64,000 bases of DNA from Psilocybe azurescens (GCA_023853785.1 JAJIRX010000256.1:28518-92517); one strand, 5' to 3'; positions 32,591-45,054 are shown, numbered from the stretch's first letter. The notes: a model not told the origin generated them from the sequence alone. Translations and numbers: made by a program.

Positions 32591-33130
32591 ATGCCTCGCC
32601 TTCTCCGACGTATTGCCTCTTCTTTCACTCGAAACTCCGAAACAAACCAACTCGAAACCCCTATCTTTGCTACCCCTCTGGCTGATCAGACTGTGGAAGA
32701 GCTTGAGACACTGCAAAGAGAAATTCTCACCGCATACAACGAAACAATTGATCGGAAGGAGACAGCAAAACAGAACTACCGCCCAGCTGCTGCTAAAGCT
32801 GCCCATCACCAAGCCAGATCTCTACGCCTCAAACTAAATCTGGTCGAACGAGAGCTCCATCGACGCCTTCCACTGATCGCCAAAGTAGTTAAAAGGCCAA
32901 GTCGTTCTACCTCTAAACCATACCTCCAATTACCAGAACAATGCAACATGTCTTTCATCAATACTCCCGCTGCTTCTTCCTCTTCTACTCCCGCCAACCC
33001 ACGTCTGCAAGGCAAACAACCTGCCATACCCGTTACGCTCAAACACTGTCAACTCCTGAAGCCCTGGACCTCTTCACCTGACGACGCCAGAATCGCCAAC
33101 ACCACAGGCGAACCATACGGAGACTATTGA
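32591..33130 (+). CDS. Extra ORF3 of the chromovirus, 179 residues, unknown
   Basis: An intact ATG-to-stop frame lies between the chromodomain and the 3' LTR, beginning MPRLLRRIASSFTRN. The middle is predicted helical and coiled-coil-like (TVEELETLQREILTAYNETI). It is followed by a basic stretch (LRLKLNLVERELHRRL) and a Ser/Pro/Thr-rich tail. It is the only long unbroken frame of the element. I do not recognise the family; fungal Ty3 elements usually end shortly after integrase. It could be an acquired host fragment or an accessory protein. Confidence 0.5.
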   Translation: MPRLLRRIASSFTRNSETNQLETPIFATPLADQTVEELETLQREILTAYNETIDRKETAKQNYRPAAAKAAHHQARSLRLKLNLVERELHRRLPLIAKVVKRPSRSTSKPYLQLPEQCNMSFINTPAASSSSTPANPRLQGKQPAIPVTLKHCQLLKPWTSSPDDARIANTTGEPYGDY

Positions 33131-33190
33131 GCCCACTGAAGTAATGGACTTCACTCCTTCTGAGGCATAAGGAGTGTAGTACGGGGGTAA

Positions 33191-33693
33191 TGTTATGACA
33201 AGTCTTTTTTCTTTTTTCTTTTCTCTTTCTTTTCTTTTCTTTTCCTTTTCTTTGTCATCTTTCACATCATTGATACATCATCGTACGCTCTGATGAACTT
33301 TACTTTCACTTCCATCTTTTATGATACATCTTTTGATGAACATTTGATCTGTTTCTCTTATTCTTATATACATCTGCTGATGAACATTCAAACTCGTTTC
33401 AACTTGATCTGTTTCTTCTATTCTTATATACATCTGCTGATGAACATTCAAACTTGTTTCAACTTGATCTGTTTCTTCTATTCTTATATACATCTGCTGA
33501 TGAACATTCAATCTCGTTTCAACTAGCTGTACAGTTCATAGTATTTATACAAGGGAGCATCTACTGTATTCTTTAGCTAGTTCTTGAGAATCCAACCTGC
33601 TTAACCTGCTCTACTCTGAACTTGAACTTGTTCTTGTAAACGATTGGTGGTTAGATTACGCACACTGCGTGATTCTAACTTGAGATCGTAACA
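33191..33693 (+). repeat. 3' LTR of the chromovirus
   Basis: Matches 27261-27762 apart from the pyrimidine tract. Preceded by GTACGGGGGTAA, a short purine-rich stretch that may serve as the polypurine tract. Confidence 0.95.
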
Positions 33694-33698
33694 GATTG

Positions 33699-34452
33699 AA
33701 GATGTGGCCCAACATCTTGCTGAAGAAGGCATGTCTTTTTCGCACATATCTCACCCTAGACCCACTCCCATCAATGATTTCTTTGTCTGGGATCGAAGCA
33801 GCAATTCCTCGGCATAGCACCAACTACACATTTACTGTCGACAATTACCAGACATATCTTTCAGACTGCAATCGACTCCTGTCCACCCCTTGTGGCTGAG
33901 CAGCTATTCTTCAAGGGGGCATTGTAGGCCACCTCACCAAAGAGTGTCTTGGAGTCGACACAGTCCTCTCTGGCCCTTCTTCAATAGTAACTACCTATCG
34001 TCTTGGTTGTTCCGTTGACCACTCCCAAGGGACTTTTTGGGATGACAATCTCACTGACAATGAACTTGCCATAATCTGTGGGATGTTTTACTGCCATACT
34101 GGTTTGTTACATGTTCATTAAGTCTATTGGTATCTAACCATATTTTAGGAAATCAAGACCAAATTGCAAAACTCTCATGGTGGCTGCTGCCTGAATATTG
34201 GGACCAAGCGAGTAACTCGTTCAACTGGGGACATTGGACGGAATGGGATGAACACTGGTATCAAGAGCATTTGCTGAAGATCCAAGATGGGAAAGTCCTG
34301 CCTCTTAGCCATACGAGATGGTGGTGTAAATTGAAGTCGGTGCCTTCTTGGAGAAAGGTCACAATGATAAATCTTGAACAATCGAACAAATATGTGCATC
34401 TCTTCCCATTGCCTAGACCTTCAATTTTTATCCACTTTGATTCCATACCATA
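33699..34452 (+). pseudogene. Agaricomycete hypothetical protein, 3' part, downstream of the chromovirus
   Basis: Joins VDIKTESVPI of the 5' part as EDVAQHLAEEGMSF. A later frame reads GTFWDDNLTDNELAIICGMF up to a donor near 34102 and, after the intron, IAKLSWWLLPEYWDQASN and WTEWDEHWYQEHL, ending at 34452. A frame break lies near 33810. These blocks are the usual C-terminal part of the same hypothetical family, which supports the join across the transposon. Confidence 0.6.
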
Positions 34453-36154
34453 GCTCAGCCTTGGCTTTCCGCATCAGGTCACTGTGAGTCTGTGACCTCC
34501 ATCGAATCCTGATTGGCAAGTCACATGGAGGGGTGATAATTATTACTACTTGTTAAATATGTCATTTTTGCAAAAATTTTACCAACGGCAAAAACAATTG
34601 AGAAAGTTTAAGTTTGAGTGTCAAGAAAAGAATTGGTATGGATTTCTTTTTTGTTCCTTTTTTTCTCCTTATACAAATTTGATCTATTTTTGTCCATAAT
34701 ATTTGGGCAAAATGTGTTGTGTATGCCTGATTTGCCCTCCCAATAAAGTTACAATTGAAGCAATATTTTATTAAGACTACAATAAACTAAATATGCAACA
34801 TTTTATCGGTCTGCAATTGTTACTAAAAGGAGACCTTTTAGTGACATTTTACCTGTACTATTATCTGACTAAAACTAAAACAAGCAAACTGATCTTTTAT
34901 GAAGATTTTGCCCTATCTAAAAATGGCCTCTGCCAGCAGTGTTACACAGGGACCCAGTGAGGGCGCAATGTCAAGAATCTATCTTTGTGCGAATATATTT
35001 CCTGTTTTGTCTTTAATAACGTGACATGAACATGAATTGCTTTTGTAAACTGGCTTCTCCCGAGTTATTTTTTTGCTGAATGATGCGCTTCGTAATTGGC
35101 GAGTCTAGAGCTTTCAAGCGAGTCAGATGATTTGAGGAGGCAGAATCTCGTGATTCCGTATGGTTGGGTGAAAGTGACTACATAGGGTTCAGGTCACGTG
35201 ATCCTATACCACTTGAAGTTGAGATGTGAAGCCAGACATGTTATGTTGTGGTTAGCCTATATAATCACCTTGAGCATGTGTTATAGTGTAGTTGACTCAC
35301 TAGTAAAATGCTAGAAGGAGACCTTTAAGTATCTACACACAGATACACACTGAAAGTATTAAGAAAATTCTAATAGAATTGGGAGGTGAGTGGGTGCAAT
35401 TTTATGGATTCCTCCTGAGGAGGTGGTTTGAGGAAGAAAAACTTGGGTGTACTCACATGTCCTTCATCAAGGAAACTCATTGCAATCTGCACATGGTTTT
35501 TGCCTAAATTTTCTTGCTTTATTTGCCTTACAAAGCCCTGGTTTTACTTGGCACAATCTCCCACACTCGATGGGCAAGTGGAACCACACTCAAGTCTCAA
35601 CTCCTTCCATTTCTTTGATAACATGACATGAATTCTGAATTCTGTTGCATTTGTCATCCAGCATTTTGATTGTACTATCACCAGTGTTTGTAAATTGACA
35701 CTTTTCATTTATAACTTCACAACTGCAGCTTTGTTAAATCTAATTTTTAGCACTCTCATATAGACAGCTCATATGAACATTAATCTGAATTTTTATATTT
35801 TTATGTTCAATGTAAGGGCCAAAATATTGTAATGAATGTGCTAAAAGTGCAAAATCAGGCTCTGACATCACAAAATAGCTCCCTTTCTCCAGTTTTTTGC
35901 ATTGTGCATAGCAGGTCATTCATTATATAGCTTATAATTTTTGAAGCCATAAAGTGTGAGGCAGGATGGTAAAAATATGGTCCCCACATAGTAAAATGGC
36001 TCCTTTTCTCTATTTTTTTTGGTATTGTGCATAATGAATTGTTCAGTATATGTAATTATAAATTTTGATGCTAAAAAGTATAAGCATAAGTAAGCAAGGA
36101 TGGTTCAAATCAGTCCCACAAAAGGACTTGTTACACCATGCAAAGCAATGGCCA
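34453..36154. other. Intergenic, AT-rich, with a local tandem duplication
   Basis: No gene is supported. A perfect 9-base inverted repeat ACTAAAAGG/CCTTTTAGT with a 3-base loop lies at 34822-34842. An imperfect tandem duplication of about 125 bases spans 35840-36100; both copies contain AAAATRGCTCCYTTTCTC and a CATTGTGCATA-like phrase. Confidence 0.5.
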
Positions 36155-37389
36155 TCAAGCCAAGTGTATTTGTAGTCTAAAAGCTGGGAGGGTTTATGGA
36201 GACGCCTTGATCATGGGAAGACGAGCAACGGGGTACCAGGGGATGGGAAATGGGAAACGGCCTTGGGGTTACGTTCTGGGTCTGTTGGCTATGTATATAT
36301 ACGTGTGACTCCTTGAGGACAAAACTGCACTCACTCGGAGCGGGGGGAAAGGATGTAATGTGTGATATGCCAGAGATTTGGAGACCTGTGCTTCCTTCAA
36401 TATAAGTATCTGAAGCGGAGGAGTGTGTAGCAAGACCCGACGGATCTGAACGTCGATCAAGCCGTACAGAAAAATACATGCAGCTCAAGCTGAAGTGCTG
36501 AAGAATTGTCTGGTCACTCTAGAGTGGATGAACCAGGACGAAGCGGAAGGACGATAATTAGCCGGTACCTCAGACTCCAGAGCGCCCGATGGAAGGCTGA
36601 AGCAAAGCGAGCGGCTTTCCTTAGCCTCTGTCTCACCTCCAATGTAGAGGAACCGTTGTAATAACAAGAACAAGAACGGGATCACTATTTAGAAACAACA
36701 GGTGCGCTGACAAAAAGGGGAACACAGTAGGTTGTGTTTGGCGTTATTGTGGGTGGGTGATCTAGATCTAATCTAATCTGACCACACACGCACGACCACA
36801 GAGTTCGAGAGAATTAACGCCCGGAACATTGAGCATCGATACACACGTAGCATTATTCTAGAAATCCTGTACAAAGGAGTTGTACATCAGCGTTCTGTAC
36901 CGTTTGAGCTTCATTGACAAGATGGAAGAAATGAAAGAAATATTGGGAAAGAAAACTTCTTGAGCCTGTCCGAATTGTAAAACTTGTCGTGGGAATTTGT
37001 TTGTACCTCTCCCGAAAGGTGGGCTACGCCATTCGGGTGAATAGCCTTGCATAAGATCAGCATTATCGGGAATTCAGCTTTCATGCTCTGTCGAAGTCGC
37101 TTCGGGTAGCCCTTGGTCCATGGGGTGGGGATCTCGGGCCTAGAAAATTATACGGAAATGTTCTCCGGAATGCAAATATTCAAGTTTGGTCCGTCATCGT
37201 TGCTCGAATCGCCTCCCTTCCATTGTCGAGAGCATGTCAGTCATAACAGGGAGTCGGCCTTGTATGTCACTCTTTTCCAGACAATTAAGCATTTCATGCT
37301 GCGAAGAATTGTATTATTCATACAAGGTGACAACAGTAATCTACGATGTAGTAGCGAGTTCCGGCCATCTTGGACGAGTTGCGTGGATT
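36155..37389. repeat. Module M of unit 1
   Basis: Matches 49190-50440 closely, and its first about 500 bases match 57785-58270. Shared phrases include GTATTTGYAGTCTAAAA, CCTTCARTATAAGTATC and CAGAAAAATACAYGCAG. Short minus frames (36177-36685) are not preserved in length between copies, so I treat it as non-coding or as the 5' part of a decayed gene. Confidence 0.8.
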
Positions 37390-40300
37390 TAGGGACTAAC
37401 ACGGATTAGGCAAATCCGGTTACTACCCATGCACCGTAGTAACCGGATACTATTTTTAAGTATCCGTGGATATGTATAGGCAGAACCGCGGATACTACGG
37501 ATAATCCGCCATATTTAGACGTAGTTTAAAGCTCCGACATCAATCAATCAAAAATCATGGTTTCTCCGCTGTCAGATAATATGAGAGTCTGCTCTGTGTT
37601 GGGCTTCCCTTCCCTTGACCCTGCATCGTTATGCCACCTCGAAAGGGTGGCCATCCAGCCATCCCTACTGCTGTCCCTGCTGCCAGAGATGGTGCCAGCA
37701 AGAGGACAAATATCTTTCCTATCCAACCTGGTCCCCCAGTGACTCCTACACGGCCTGGACCACACTCTGCATCTCCTGGAGAGGAATTTCCTGAACCTTC
37801 AAGCACATCAAGTGATGAGAGCGAGAGCCAAGGTCCTAAAAAATTATTCCAATTATTGTCTCACCAATCAAGCGGAGACATAATGCACCAGCTATTAACC
37901 GCCAAACCGATCTTCAAGTCTGGGGAATGTCTGATGATGACATTCTTGGTGTGTGGTTTAATTATTATAATATGTAAATGAGCTAATATATTATTTATGA
38001 GATGCGGCAATTCTGTCCTGGCGTTCTCCGGTTTACGATCATTTCAATGTTTCGCTGCAGCGAAATTTTGACAAATTTGGGAAACCTGTCTCAATGACAT
38101 ATGTTTTCAAATGCAAAACTCATCCTGAGCACCACGCCAGTATTTTTACACGACTACGAATGAAAACTGGAGATGGTACAAGCAATCTACAGAAGGGTAT
38201 GGATATGTGTCTGAAAAAGCAGGGAAAATTACATGATAAGCCTGTTGCTGCTTCTATCCCCTACTCGCAAGCTGCTCACCGTGCTCTTATTGCTTTGCGT
38301 TGTGCCAAGGATGCTCGTCCATTCAATATAATCTTGGATGAGGATTATCTTGCTGAAATTGAGATGCTTCGACCAGGAACCAGTGTTCCACATCCAGTAA
38401 CTGTTCAGCGCGATCTTCTTCACATTTATGAACAAGCAGCGATTGAAGTACGAAATTATTTTATGGTAATTCCAAATTCTGGGTAATTTCAAATTTGTGA
38501 CTGAAGTGTTTATTAGCAAATTAATAACATTGTCTATCTTGTGCTTGATGGCTGGACCTCACCTTTGGTCTCATCATACCTTGGGTTGGTTGTAGTCTGG
38601 TTTGATCAAGGAATAATCCATCGTGCCATTCTTGAATTTATACGGTATCTTTGCACAATTTTTACATTCACTTTTGAATGCTGATTAAGTTGATAAAATA
38701 GGTTAACTCGAAAACATGATGGACGTTATTTAGCAGCTGTGACTGCTGATTGTGTAAAACGTTTTGGCCTTGACAAAAAGTAAGCAAATAAGCAAGATAA
38801 TTTTTTTCAAATTGCTCAGAACATTGTTGATAGCTGTTTGGAATTTGCATGGACAATGCTTCCAACTGCAACAAGCTTGCTCAAATTCTTCCTGAGTTTC
38901 TGCCTGACTTTCCGGGTATGGATGCTCGTCTTCGGTGTTTAGCACATATATTCAATTTGATTGCAAAGGTATTAATATTTCTCTTCTCTTTTTAGTTTAG
39001 AATTAATTTAAATCATATTTTGCAGATCTTCATATCATTTTTTTCAAAAAGCCCAAACTCAAGAAGTCTGTGAAAGTTACTTTGGAAGGTAGTGATGATG
39101 AAGAATATATTCTTGATGAAGGAGATGGAGAAACAGAGGATCAGGATATTGCTGCAATAGAGGAGGCAGTGGTAGATGCAGAGGATGATGGTGGAGATGA
39201 TGGTCAGGTGGCTCATGATAATGCTGTGGTAAGATCTTTGCGTGATATTGCAATAGAGGAAATGGGTAGGAAAGGGGTAATGATGAGTTCAGAAGAGGAA
39301 AAAATGGCACTCCAGCTTTTTCCTGCAGTAATGTTTCTATTTAAAATTGGCCTGTTGCTTTCTAATATATTTTTTAGGTCTCTGGGCTTGCACGCCGGGT
39401 CCATGATAATACAACCCTCAATGAGAAATTTCAGCATCTCATTGACCAGGATCCAAATCAACAATCTAACAAGCGAGCTCTGGATAGGGCGTGTTGCAAC
39501 CCGATGGAACACCGACTTTGATTGTCTTGCAGCTCATTTGCATTTTAAAAGTATTGTTCAGTCCCTGACAGCAGTGTCTGAAAACAAGTTGAAGGCATAT
39601 CATCTTTCTGAGAAGCAGTGGCAACTTGCAAGTGATGTACAAGAGGTCCTGAAGGTGAGTTATTTAATGTCACTGATTTTATATATTTTAAATGACCTTG
39701 TTATATTTTTTTATAGCTTTTCAAGGATGTTACACTCCTATTTTCTAAAGCTGAGGTTCCTCTTATTGTTGATGCCCTTCCTATGCTGTATCGCGTGCGT
39801 GACAGCTTGGTTGCTGCTGTTGAGGACAAGCCCCAAAATATTCCAACACCTGATTCTGACTCTGATTCTGACATTTCTGATCCTGATTCACTGGTTCAAG
39901 AAACTCCTGCAGTTATTTGGATTGCTGCACATGCTGCTGTTCTACTTATTGACAAATATATGGATCTGACTTGGGATTGTGAAATTTATGTTATATCAAT
40001 CGGTATGAGATCTTTTCTTATTCTTTCATCTACACACAGTTAATCGAATTACAGTGATGTGCCCTGACCGCAAGCTTATTTGGCTAAAAAGCGAAAAGAA
40101 ATTGATGCAAAGAAGTTGAAGACCATCAAGAAACTAGTTTTAAATCGATGGCAAACAACATATGCTGTTGAGGAAGCTAATGTTCGTGCTCCAAAGCAAA
40201 GAAGAAACAAAGTAATTTTCATATATTTTTGTGCATCCTATTATTAATTAATGCTCTATTAGGACGAGTCGAAATGGGCTGCTCCAGAGAATCAAGGTAC

Positions 40301-41075
40301 TCGAAGATCAAAAACATTAAATCAATACCCGAGGATCACATTCAAACTTACCTTGAGGATGATCCAATTCCATCAAATGTAATTGAAGAAGCTGGTGGCT
40401 ACATGAAGTATTGGTTTAATGCAAGCAAGAATCGCCCCACTTCTTGCTAAAATGGGACAAGACTTCTGTTCTGCACCAGGTTTTTATTCAAACTTCTATT
40501 AGAAATATTAAACTGACCATTAAACAACAGCAACATCTGTGGATGCTGAAAGAGCATTTTCGACTGGCCGTCGTCAAGTCAATCACATGCAACATAATAT
40601 GAGCTCTCAAACATTCAAAGCTCGTATGGCATTAGGTTCATGGGCTAAGACCCCTATTTTTCCAAAGTTCTCAGAAGTGACTGAATGGGTAAAGCTGAGG
40701 ATGAGGTCAGAAGGTGAAGATTGAAAATAACTATCAGCAAGAATGTAAATTGAACCTTGTCACCTTTACTGTGTAAAAATTACAAATATTTTGGCTTATA
40801 TTTTGCTATATTTAAATTCTACTGCTCTTTCTCTTCCAATGCACCCAAATATGAGCAAAACGGACAATAATTGGCTATAGGGGATGGAATTTAATCCATG
40901 AACTACTTTACTAACATGTCGCCGCCGCCAAGCCGCTGCCAAGCCGCCGCTGCTACCCCCCTTGGGGCACGGGTCTTAAACGGATTAGTGTATCCGAGCC
41001 GTATCCGAACCGTATTTGGCAAATATCCGCGGTTCGGATACGGATACTACCCGGATAGATCCGAGTTAGTCCCTA
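37390..41075 (+). mobile_element. hAT DNA transposon, 8-bp target duplication CGTGGATT
   Basis: The left end is TAGGGACTAACACGGAT and the complemented right end TAGGGACTAACTCGGAT. Flanks CGTGGATT at 37382-37389 and 41076-41083 are an exact 8-base duplication, the hAT hallmark. Subterminal GGATAC/GTATCC motifs cluster at both ends. The paralogous position in unit 2 (about 50432-50440) lacks the insertion. Confidence 0.95.
37631..40724 (+). CDS. hAT transposase, multi-exon, possibly broken
   Basis: The N-terminal exon from ATG 37631 is Pro/Ser-rich and leads, after a frame change in an A run (37838-37843), to VWGMSDDDIL. A zinc-finger-like exon follows (FKCKTHPEHHASIFTRLR). Core parts are LVLDGWTSPLVSSYLGLVVVW and CMDNASNCNKLAQIL with RLRCLAHIFNLIAK. 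A highly acidic insert comes next, then VATRWNTDFDCLAAHL. The C-terminal hAT dimerisation region has TSVDAERAFSTGRRQVNHMQ and ends at 40724. These are the usual catalytic and dimerisation blocks. A 1-base break lies near 39490. Most other frame changes coincide with plausible introns. Confidence 0.8.
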
Positions 41076-41269
41076 CGTGGATTAGATTAGATTAGATTGC
41101 TATAGATCGTATCAGCTGCTGTGTACGATTTGTGTGCTAGAGTGCTTTCGCAGTGAGACGAAGAACGCACCTTGCTTGAACATTAATGCTATTATCATCA
41201 TCATCTCTGGAACCACTAGCACGCTCTTCAACTAGTGAGGCGAGCCACCCCGTGAGCCCAGCAAGCTCT

Positions 41270-44200
41270 TCAAGCGATACAGATGAGCGATCGTATTTCT
41301 GCGTCATAAGCACGCGTCAGCGAAGTAACGGAATATAATGCGTATCATAAGAGCATACTGATAATAATATATTAATTCCAGAGCAGAATCCTGAAGGTGG
41401 ATGCCATGGCGTGGAATTTGTGATGGACAGAAAATGTAATGCACGGAGTGCAGCCAGGTTTTGTTCAGTTGGGTATGCGTAGGGTAAACAGTCGCCAAAA
41501 TATGATTTTAAGTAAGATTTCTGGGGAATAGATCGTATCGCGGATGCAGCCGTTCATATCGATGCTTGACCTCCCAATTAAGCAGATATGCAGCCATATG
41601 AGGAAACCAGCTTGAGCGCTCAATAACCGAGTTGATTCCTTGGGAGACATTCTCTGAATGGCGAACGAAGAACTGATCCTGAAAATCTTCTAAATGCGAA
41701 GACCATTGTGAATGAATAATATCTGCTATTACCATCATGGTATATCCACTGTTGTCGGACGGTTGTATCAAATGTAGCCTATCGCCTAGGGTGCAGTCTT
41801 GTGCTTGAATGACAAAGAGTTCCGTGAGATACCGACAGCTCTGGAAAGAAGGTAAAATTATCCGATGATAGATTCCAGTTACTGCCTGTGACATTCTGTC
41901 CGGGAGACCTATGTCGTACTCTGCAATCAGTGATATCGCCACAGGATCACACTATAGGAATGATCATTATACAGGATAGTTAGTGCTATATGCTCGCGAA
42001 AAGACATAAATATATACGTGCCAGTATGTCGTGTATCCAGCACATTGCATCTAATGCAAAACTATTCGGCTCCATTCCCTTGTCAGACTGGTCTATACAA
42101 AATATGTTCCACAACCTGGGATCGAGTAAATATGTCAAAAACAATCGTCCCCATGCATCGGAGGGTAAAGCCGTTGTCCATGATCCCCAATATCTAATAT
42201 CCTTTAAGAAGCTACGCAGAGTCGACAATCTTGTGACAACCTCAGTAAGGGGTAGCAAGTTCGGGCTTGATTGGGAAGAAACATGTGTAAATAACGTATG
42301 TATCACAGCAGTAAAAAACTTACGCATTTGGGTTTCGGGCACGTTTTATGGTATCATTATCCAATAGAGTCAAGCAAAGACACATGAGTCGCATTGACTG
42401 CCTGATCCATTGAGAACGCAATTCTTCGTCCTCGCCTTCAGGAATGTAGCGCTCGAGCTCGTATAGAGTTTGAATTCTCGCATACCTAAAACTTGAAGTT
42501 ATCCCGCACCATCGAAAAAAGGCAGCAATTCTGTATCTCGCTTGATAGGTTCACTTCGGGAAGATGACTGATGTCGCCAATGGTCAACATCTCATATGAT
42601 GCGTAGCATACTAGTGGGGTAATGCTGAACATATCATTTTTTGCGAGATCATGTATGATTTGGCGCACAGCGAGGTCCAGAGTCTCCCCATCATAGAATG
42701 GCGTTGGATGGCATAGTTTTCTCCAGGTACGAAATATGTCCAGATATTGCAGTAGATATGAACTGTATAGAATATTTGTCGACTTGGAAGCAATGAATGC
42801 TTTGAACTTCAAGTCGAGCTCTTCGCAAAGAGCATCTAAAGTGTCAATAGCGCACAGAAAGCTCGGTGGCCCCGGTAGGGGTGTGCAACAAGTGCTGCAG
42901 AGACATTATGCTTATAGTGCTGTTGGTGTGTTCAATAAAAACAGTTAGTATAAATTCCAGACAAAGCGAATGAGCTTACTAGGTCCTATGTTGTTCAACT
43001 TCGGGCTTCTGCTCTAAAGCATCCCCAACCAGATCGAAAATAGTAAACAGGAACTGCTCAGCAATTGCGGCCACATCGACAAAATATTGTCCCGAGCGAG
43101 GTTCATTCTCGAGAAATTCCCGAAATGATAAATGGTACAACTTGATTCTTGTTTCCTCTGGACAGCCCCGCGGGCCATAAATCACTTTCAAAACTTCTTC
43201 GGCTTGAAACTCGACCCGTTCTACCTCAATGAGAGAGTTGAGAGCGTCTAAAATGATGGATATCACTCCAGCATCCACTCCGAGAAAAAACTCTATTGCT
43301 TGAACGGTCAAGTCGAGAATAATGCCGCCGAGAACCAGTTTCAGTGCTGCTCGATGAGTATCTGGGATACGCGATAGAATTGCTGCATAGAGAGCGTCGA
43401 GGGTTGAGAACGCAGAAGCACGATGAGGTCCAGCCGTGGTCAATATCCGGAGCTGTTCTCGAGGGTCACAGAAGTCGGACGAGTAGCCAACAAACTTGAC
43501 GATGGTGGATGCATAGATAAACTGGCCAGAAGCTTCTTCGACGAAGCGTTTGACAATGCGTGTGGGTGGCCACGGTTGCACCACAGACGACATGATGCGG
43601 CTGTATTTGTTGCAAATCACAGCGAATTCAGCGACAAGATATCTTTGATATCGCCGTCCGCATCTCCGATCTGATTGAGTGATATGGGAAGTGTAAGATT
43701 GTGCATATCCTCTACTTCAAATGCATCCCGGATCCAATATTCGGGACGGCTGGCAATAAGGAATCGAAGGGGTAATTTATGATGACGGATATGGTACGAT
43801 ATGAGAGAAAGGATGTTCTTCTGAGTAGTGGAATCCGCGCATTCATCCAGACCGTCTATGATAATAGTAGGCGTGTGGGACGACCAGTTCGATACTTGTA
43901 AGAGAGGGTCAACGATAAGAGCCTTAATTTGAATTTCCATGGATCTCGTAGGAAGCATGGGATCTTTGAACAATGTATCATTTATGAAGGGCAGTAGGGC
44001 GGGAATTGGACTGCAAGCTGATAGGCGAGCGTCGAGAAGAGTTTGTCGCCATCTCCACGACCCATGTTATCTCCGGCGGCAAAGAAAAAGCTTCCTGCAT
44101 ATTGACTTTGATATAACCGCCAGAGAAGCTCTGCGATAGACTGTGCGATAGCTGATTTTCCGGATCCTGCTGGGCCGTACAACCATACGACACTGTAGTC

Positions 44201-44488
44201 GGGAGCAGGGTCGATAATCCAGTCTGTTATAAACTTGAGTGCATTTTCTCGTGTCCCAGGATGACACTTTCCGGGCGGATATCGTGCAGACGAATCGAAC
44301 ATTGCTCCAGATGCAATATGCTGGCTAAGAACATGTATTCCTTTTATGAACATGCAAATAAATTGAGTACATGTGTTTCGCATAAAGTAGTTCTTACCAG
44401 TGTCCCGGTGTACGTTGTTGTGATAATCGCCTTGGACGTTTACTAAATGACCACCATTGATGATGAAGTTACTGCGCTTTGGGAACAT
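41270..44488 (-). pseudogene. NACHT-domain NTPase, unit 1 copy, frame-broken
   Basis: The same exon order as the unit 2 copy: start MFPKRSNFIINGGHLVNVQGD (44488), intron to about 44340, and Walker A GPAGSGKSAIAQS. The frame breaks at 44001-44003 (GGG where unit 2 has GGGG), then Walker B region IIIDGLDECADS. A second break is near 43659 (one C missing relative to unit 2), and a third, one added base, near 42885 in the C-terminal exon. The downstream exons (42301-42900, 41986-42290, 41270-41942) are present but altered. NACHT NTPases in fungi are linked to non-self recognition (family knowledge). This copy is probably non-functional unless the breaks are sequencing errors. Confidence 0.8.
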
Positions 44489-44557
44489 TTAACTGCTAGA
44501 CTAGTGAGGCCCGGGTGTTGAGGGTAAAGTAAGAGGGGTAGTTGAAGCAGCTTTCAA

Positions 44558-44947
44558 TCACGGTATATGTCGAATCGATTGCGTCGAATGAGAAGAAACG
44601 AACAAGGTAAAATTCAGAACAACAAAGGGAGCAAACGATTGGGAACTGGTCAATATTATAGTTGACTCAGCGTTCCCACTCACATAGCCTTGTGGCAGTA
44701 CAAATGTGTCTACAAAAATAGAACCAAATATCACAGCTACCAGCATGTCCGTCAAAGGAGGCTTCCTTGTACAGATCGGCTTCAAGTAGCTGAACGCCTG
44801 AAATACATTGCACTTATGCCGTATATATGCCGGGACAGTGTCAGACGGCTTGTACAAGGATGCACTGCCATTAAGCTGTGCATATTCAGGATGGGCAGCG
44901 AGCAGGTAAGAGAAAAGAAGAACACGATAATAGAACAAAACGAACAC
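44558..44947 (-). CDS. Uncertain membrane-like ORF upstream of the unit 1 NACHT gene
   Basis: A minus frame with hydrophobic stretches (IILTSSQSFAPFVVLNFTLFV). The equivalent stretch in unit 2 (about 54184-53930) keeps SFAPFVVLNFTLLVLLIGRN. Conservation of this part hints at coding, possibly one exon of a membrane protein, but ends and introns are unclear. Confidence 0.3.
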   Translation of the reverse strand: MFVLFYYRVLLFSYLLAAHPEYAQLNGSASLYKPSDTVPAYIRHKCNVFQAFSYLKPICTRKPPLTDMLVAVIFGSIFVDTFVLPQGYVSGNAESTIILTSSQSFAPFVVLNFTLFVSSHSTQSIRHIP

Positions 44948-45054
44948 CGAATGATGATTTGAGTCAAGTGAGAGCTATGGGCAATCAATATCAATGACAT
45001 GACAGACCAGAAGGCTAAGGCGATTACTGAGTGCCCTCGGGCGCTAAGATCGTC

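Larger units (their letters stand above)
27261..33693 (+). mobile_element. Ty3/gypsy chromovirus, target duplication GATTG
   Basis: LTRs of 502 and 503 bases (27261-27762, 33191-33693) appear identical apart from small differences in the pyrimidine tract. They begin TGTTATGACAAGTC and end GATCGTAACA. Flanks GATTG at 27256-27260 and 33694-33698 are a perfect 5-base duplication. Order is Gag with zinc knuckle, protease, RT, RNase H, integrase, chromodomain, then an extra ORF. The near-identical LTRs imply a recent insertion, yet the coding region has several frame breaks. The insertion is in a host exon, and the host frame is continuous once the element is left out. Confidence 0.95.

Noticed and set aside
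36177..36685. Minus-strand frames in module M as a protein-coding gene
   Set aside because: Lengths and frames differ among the three module copies, so there is no sign of coding constraint.
39013..39310. Minus-strand His/Pro/Leu frames opposite the hAT acidic insert
   Set aside because: They are the complement of Asp/Glu-rich transposase coding sequence.
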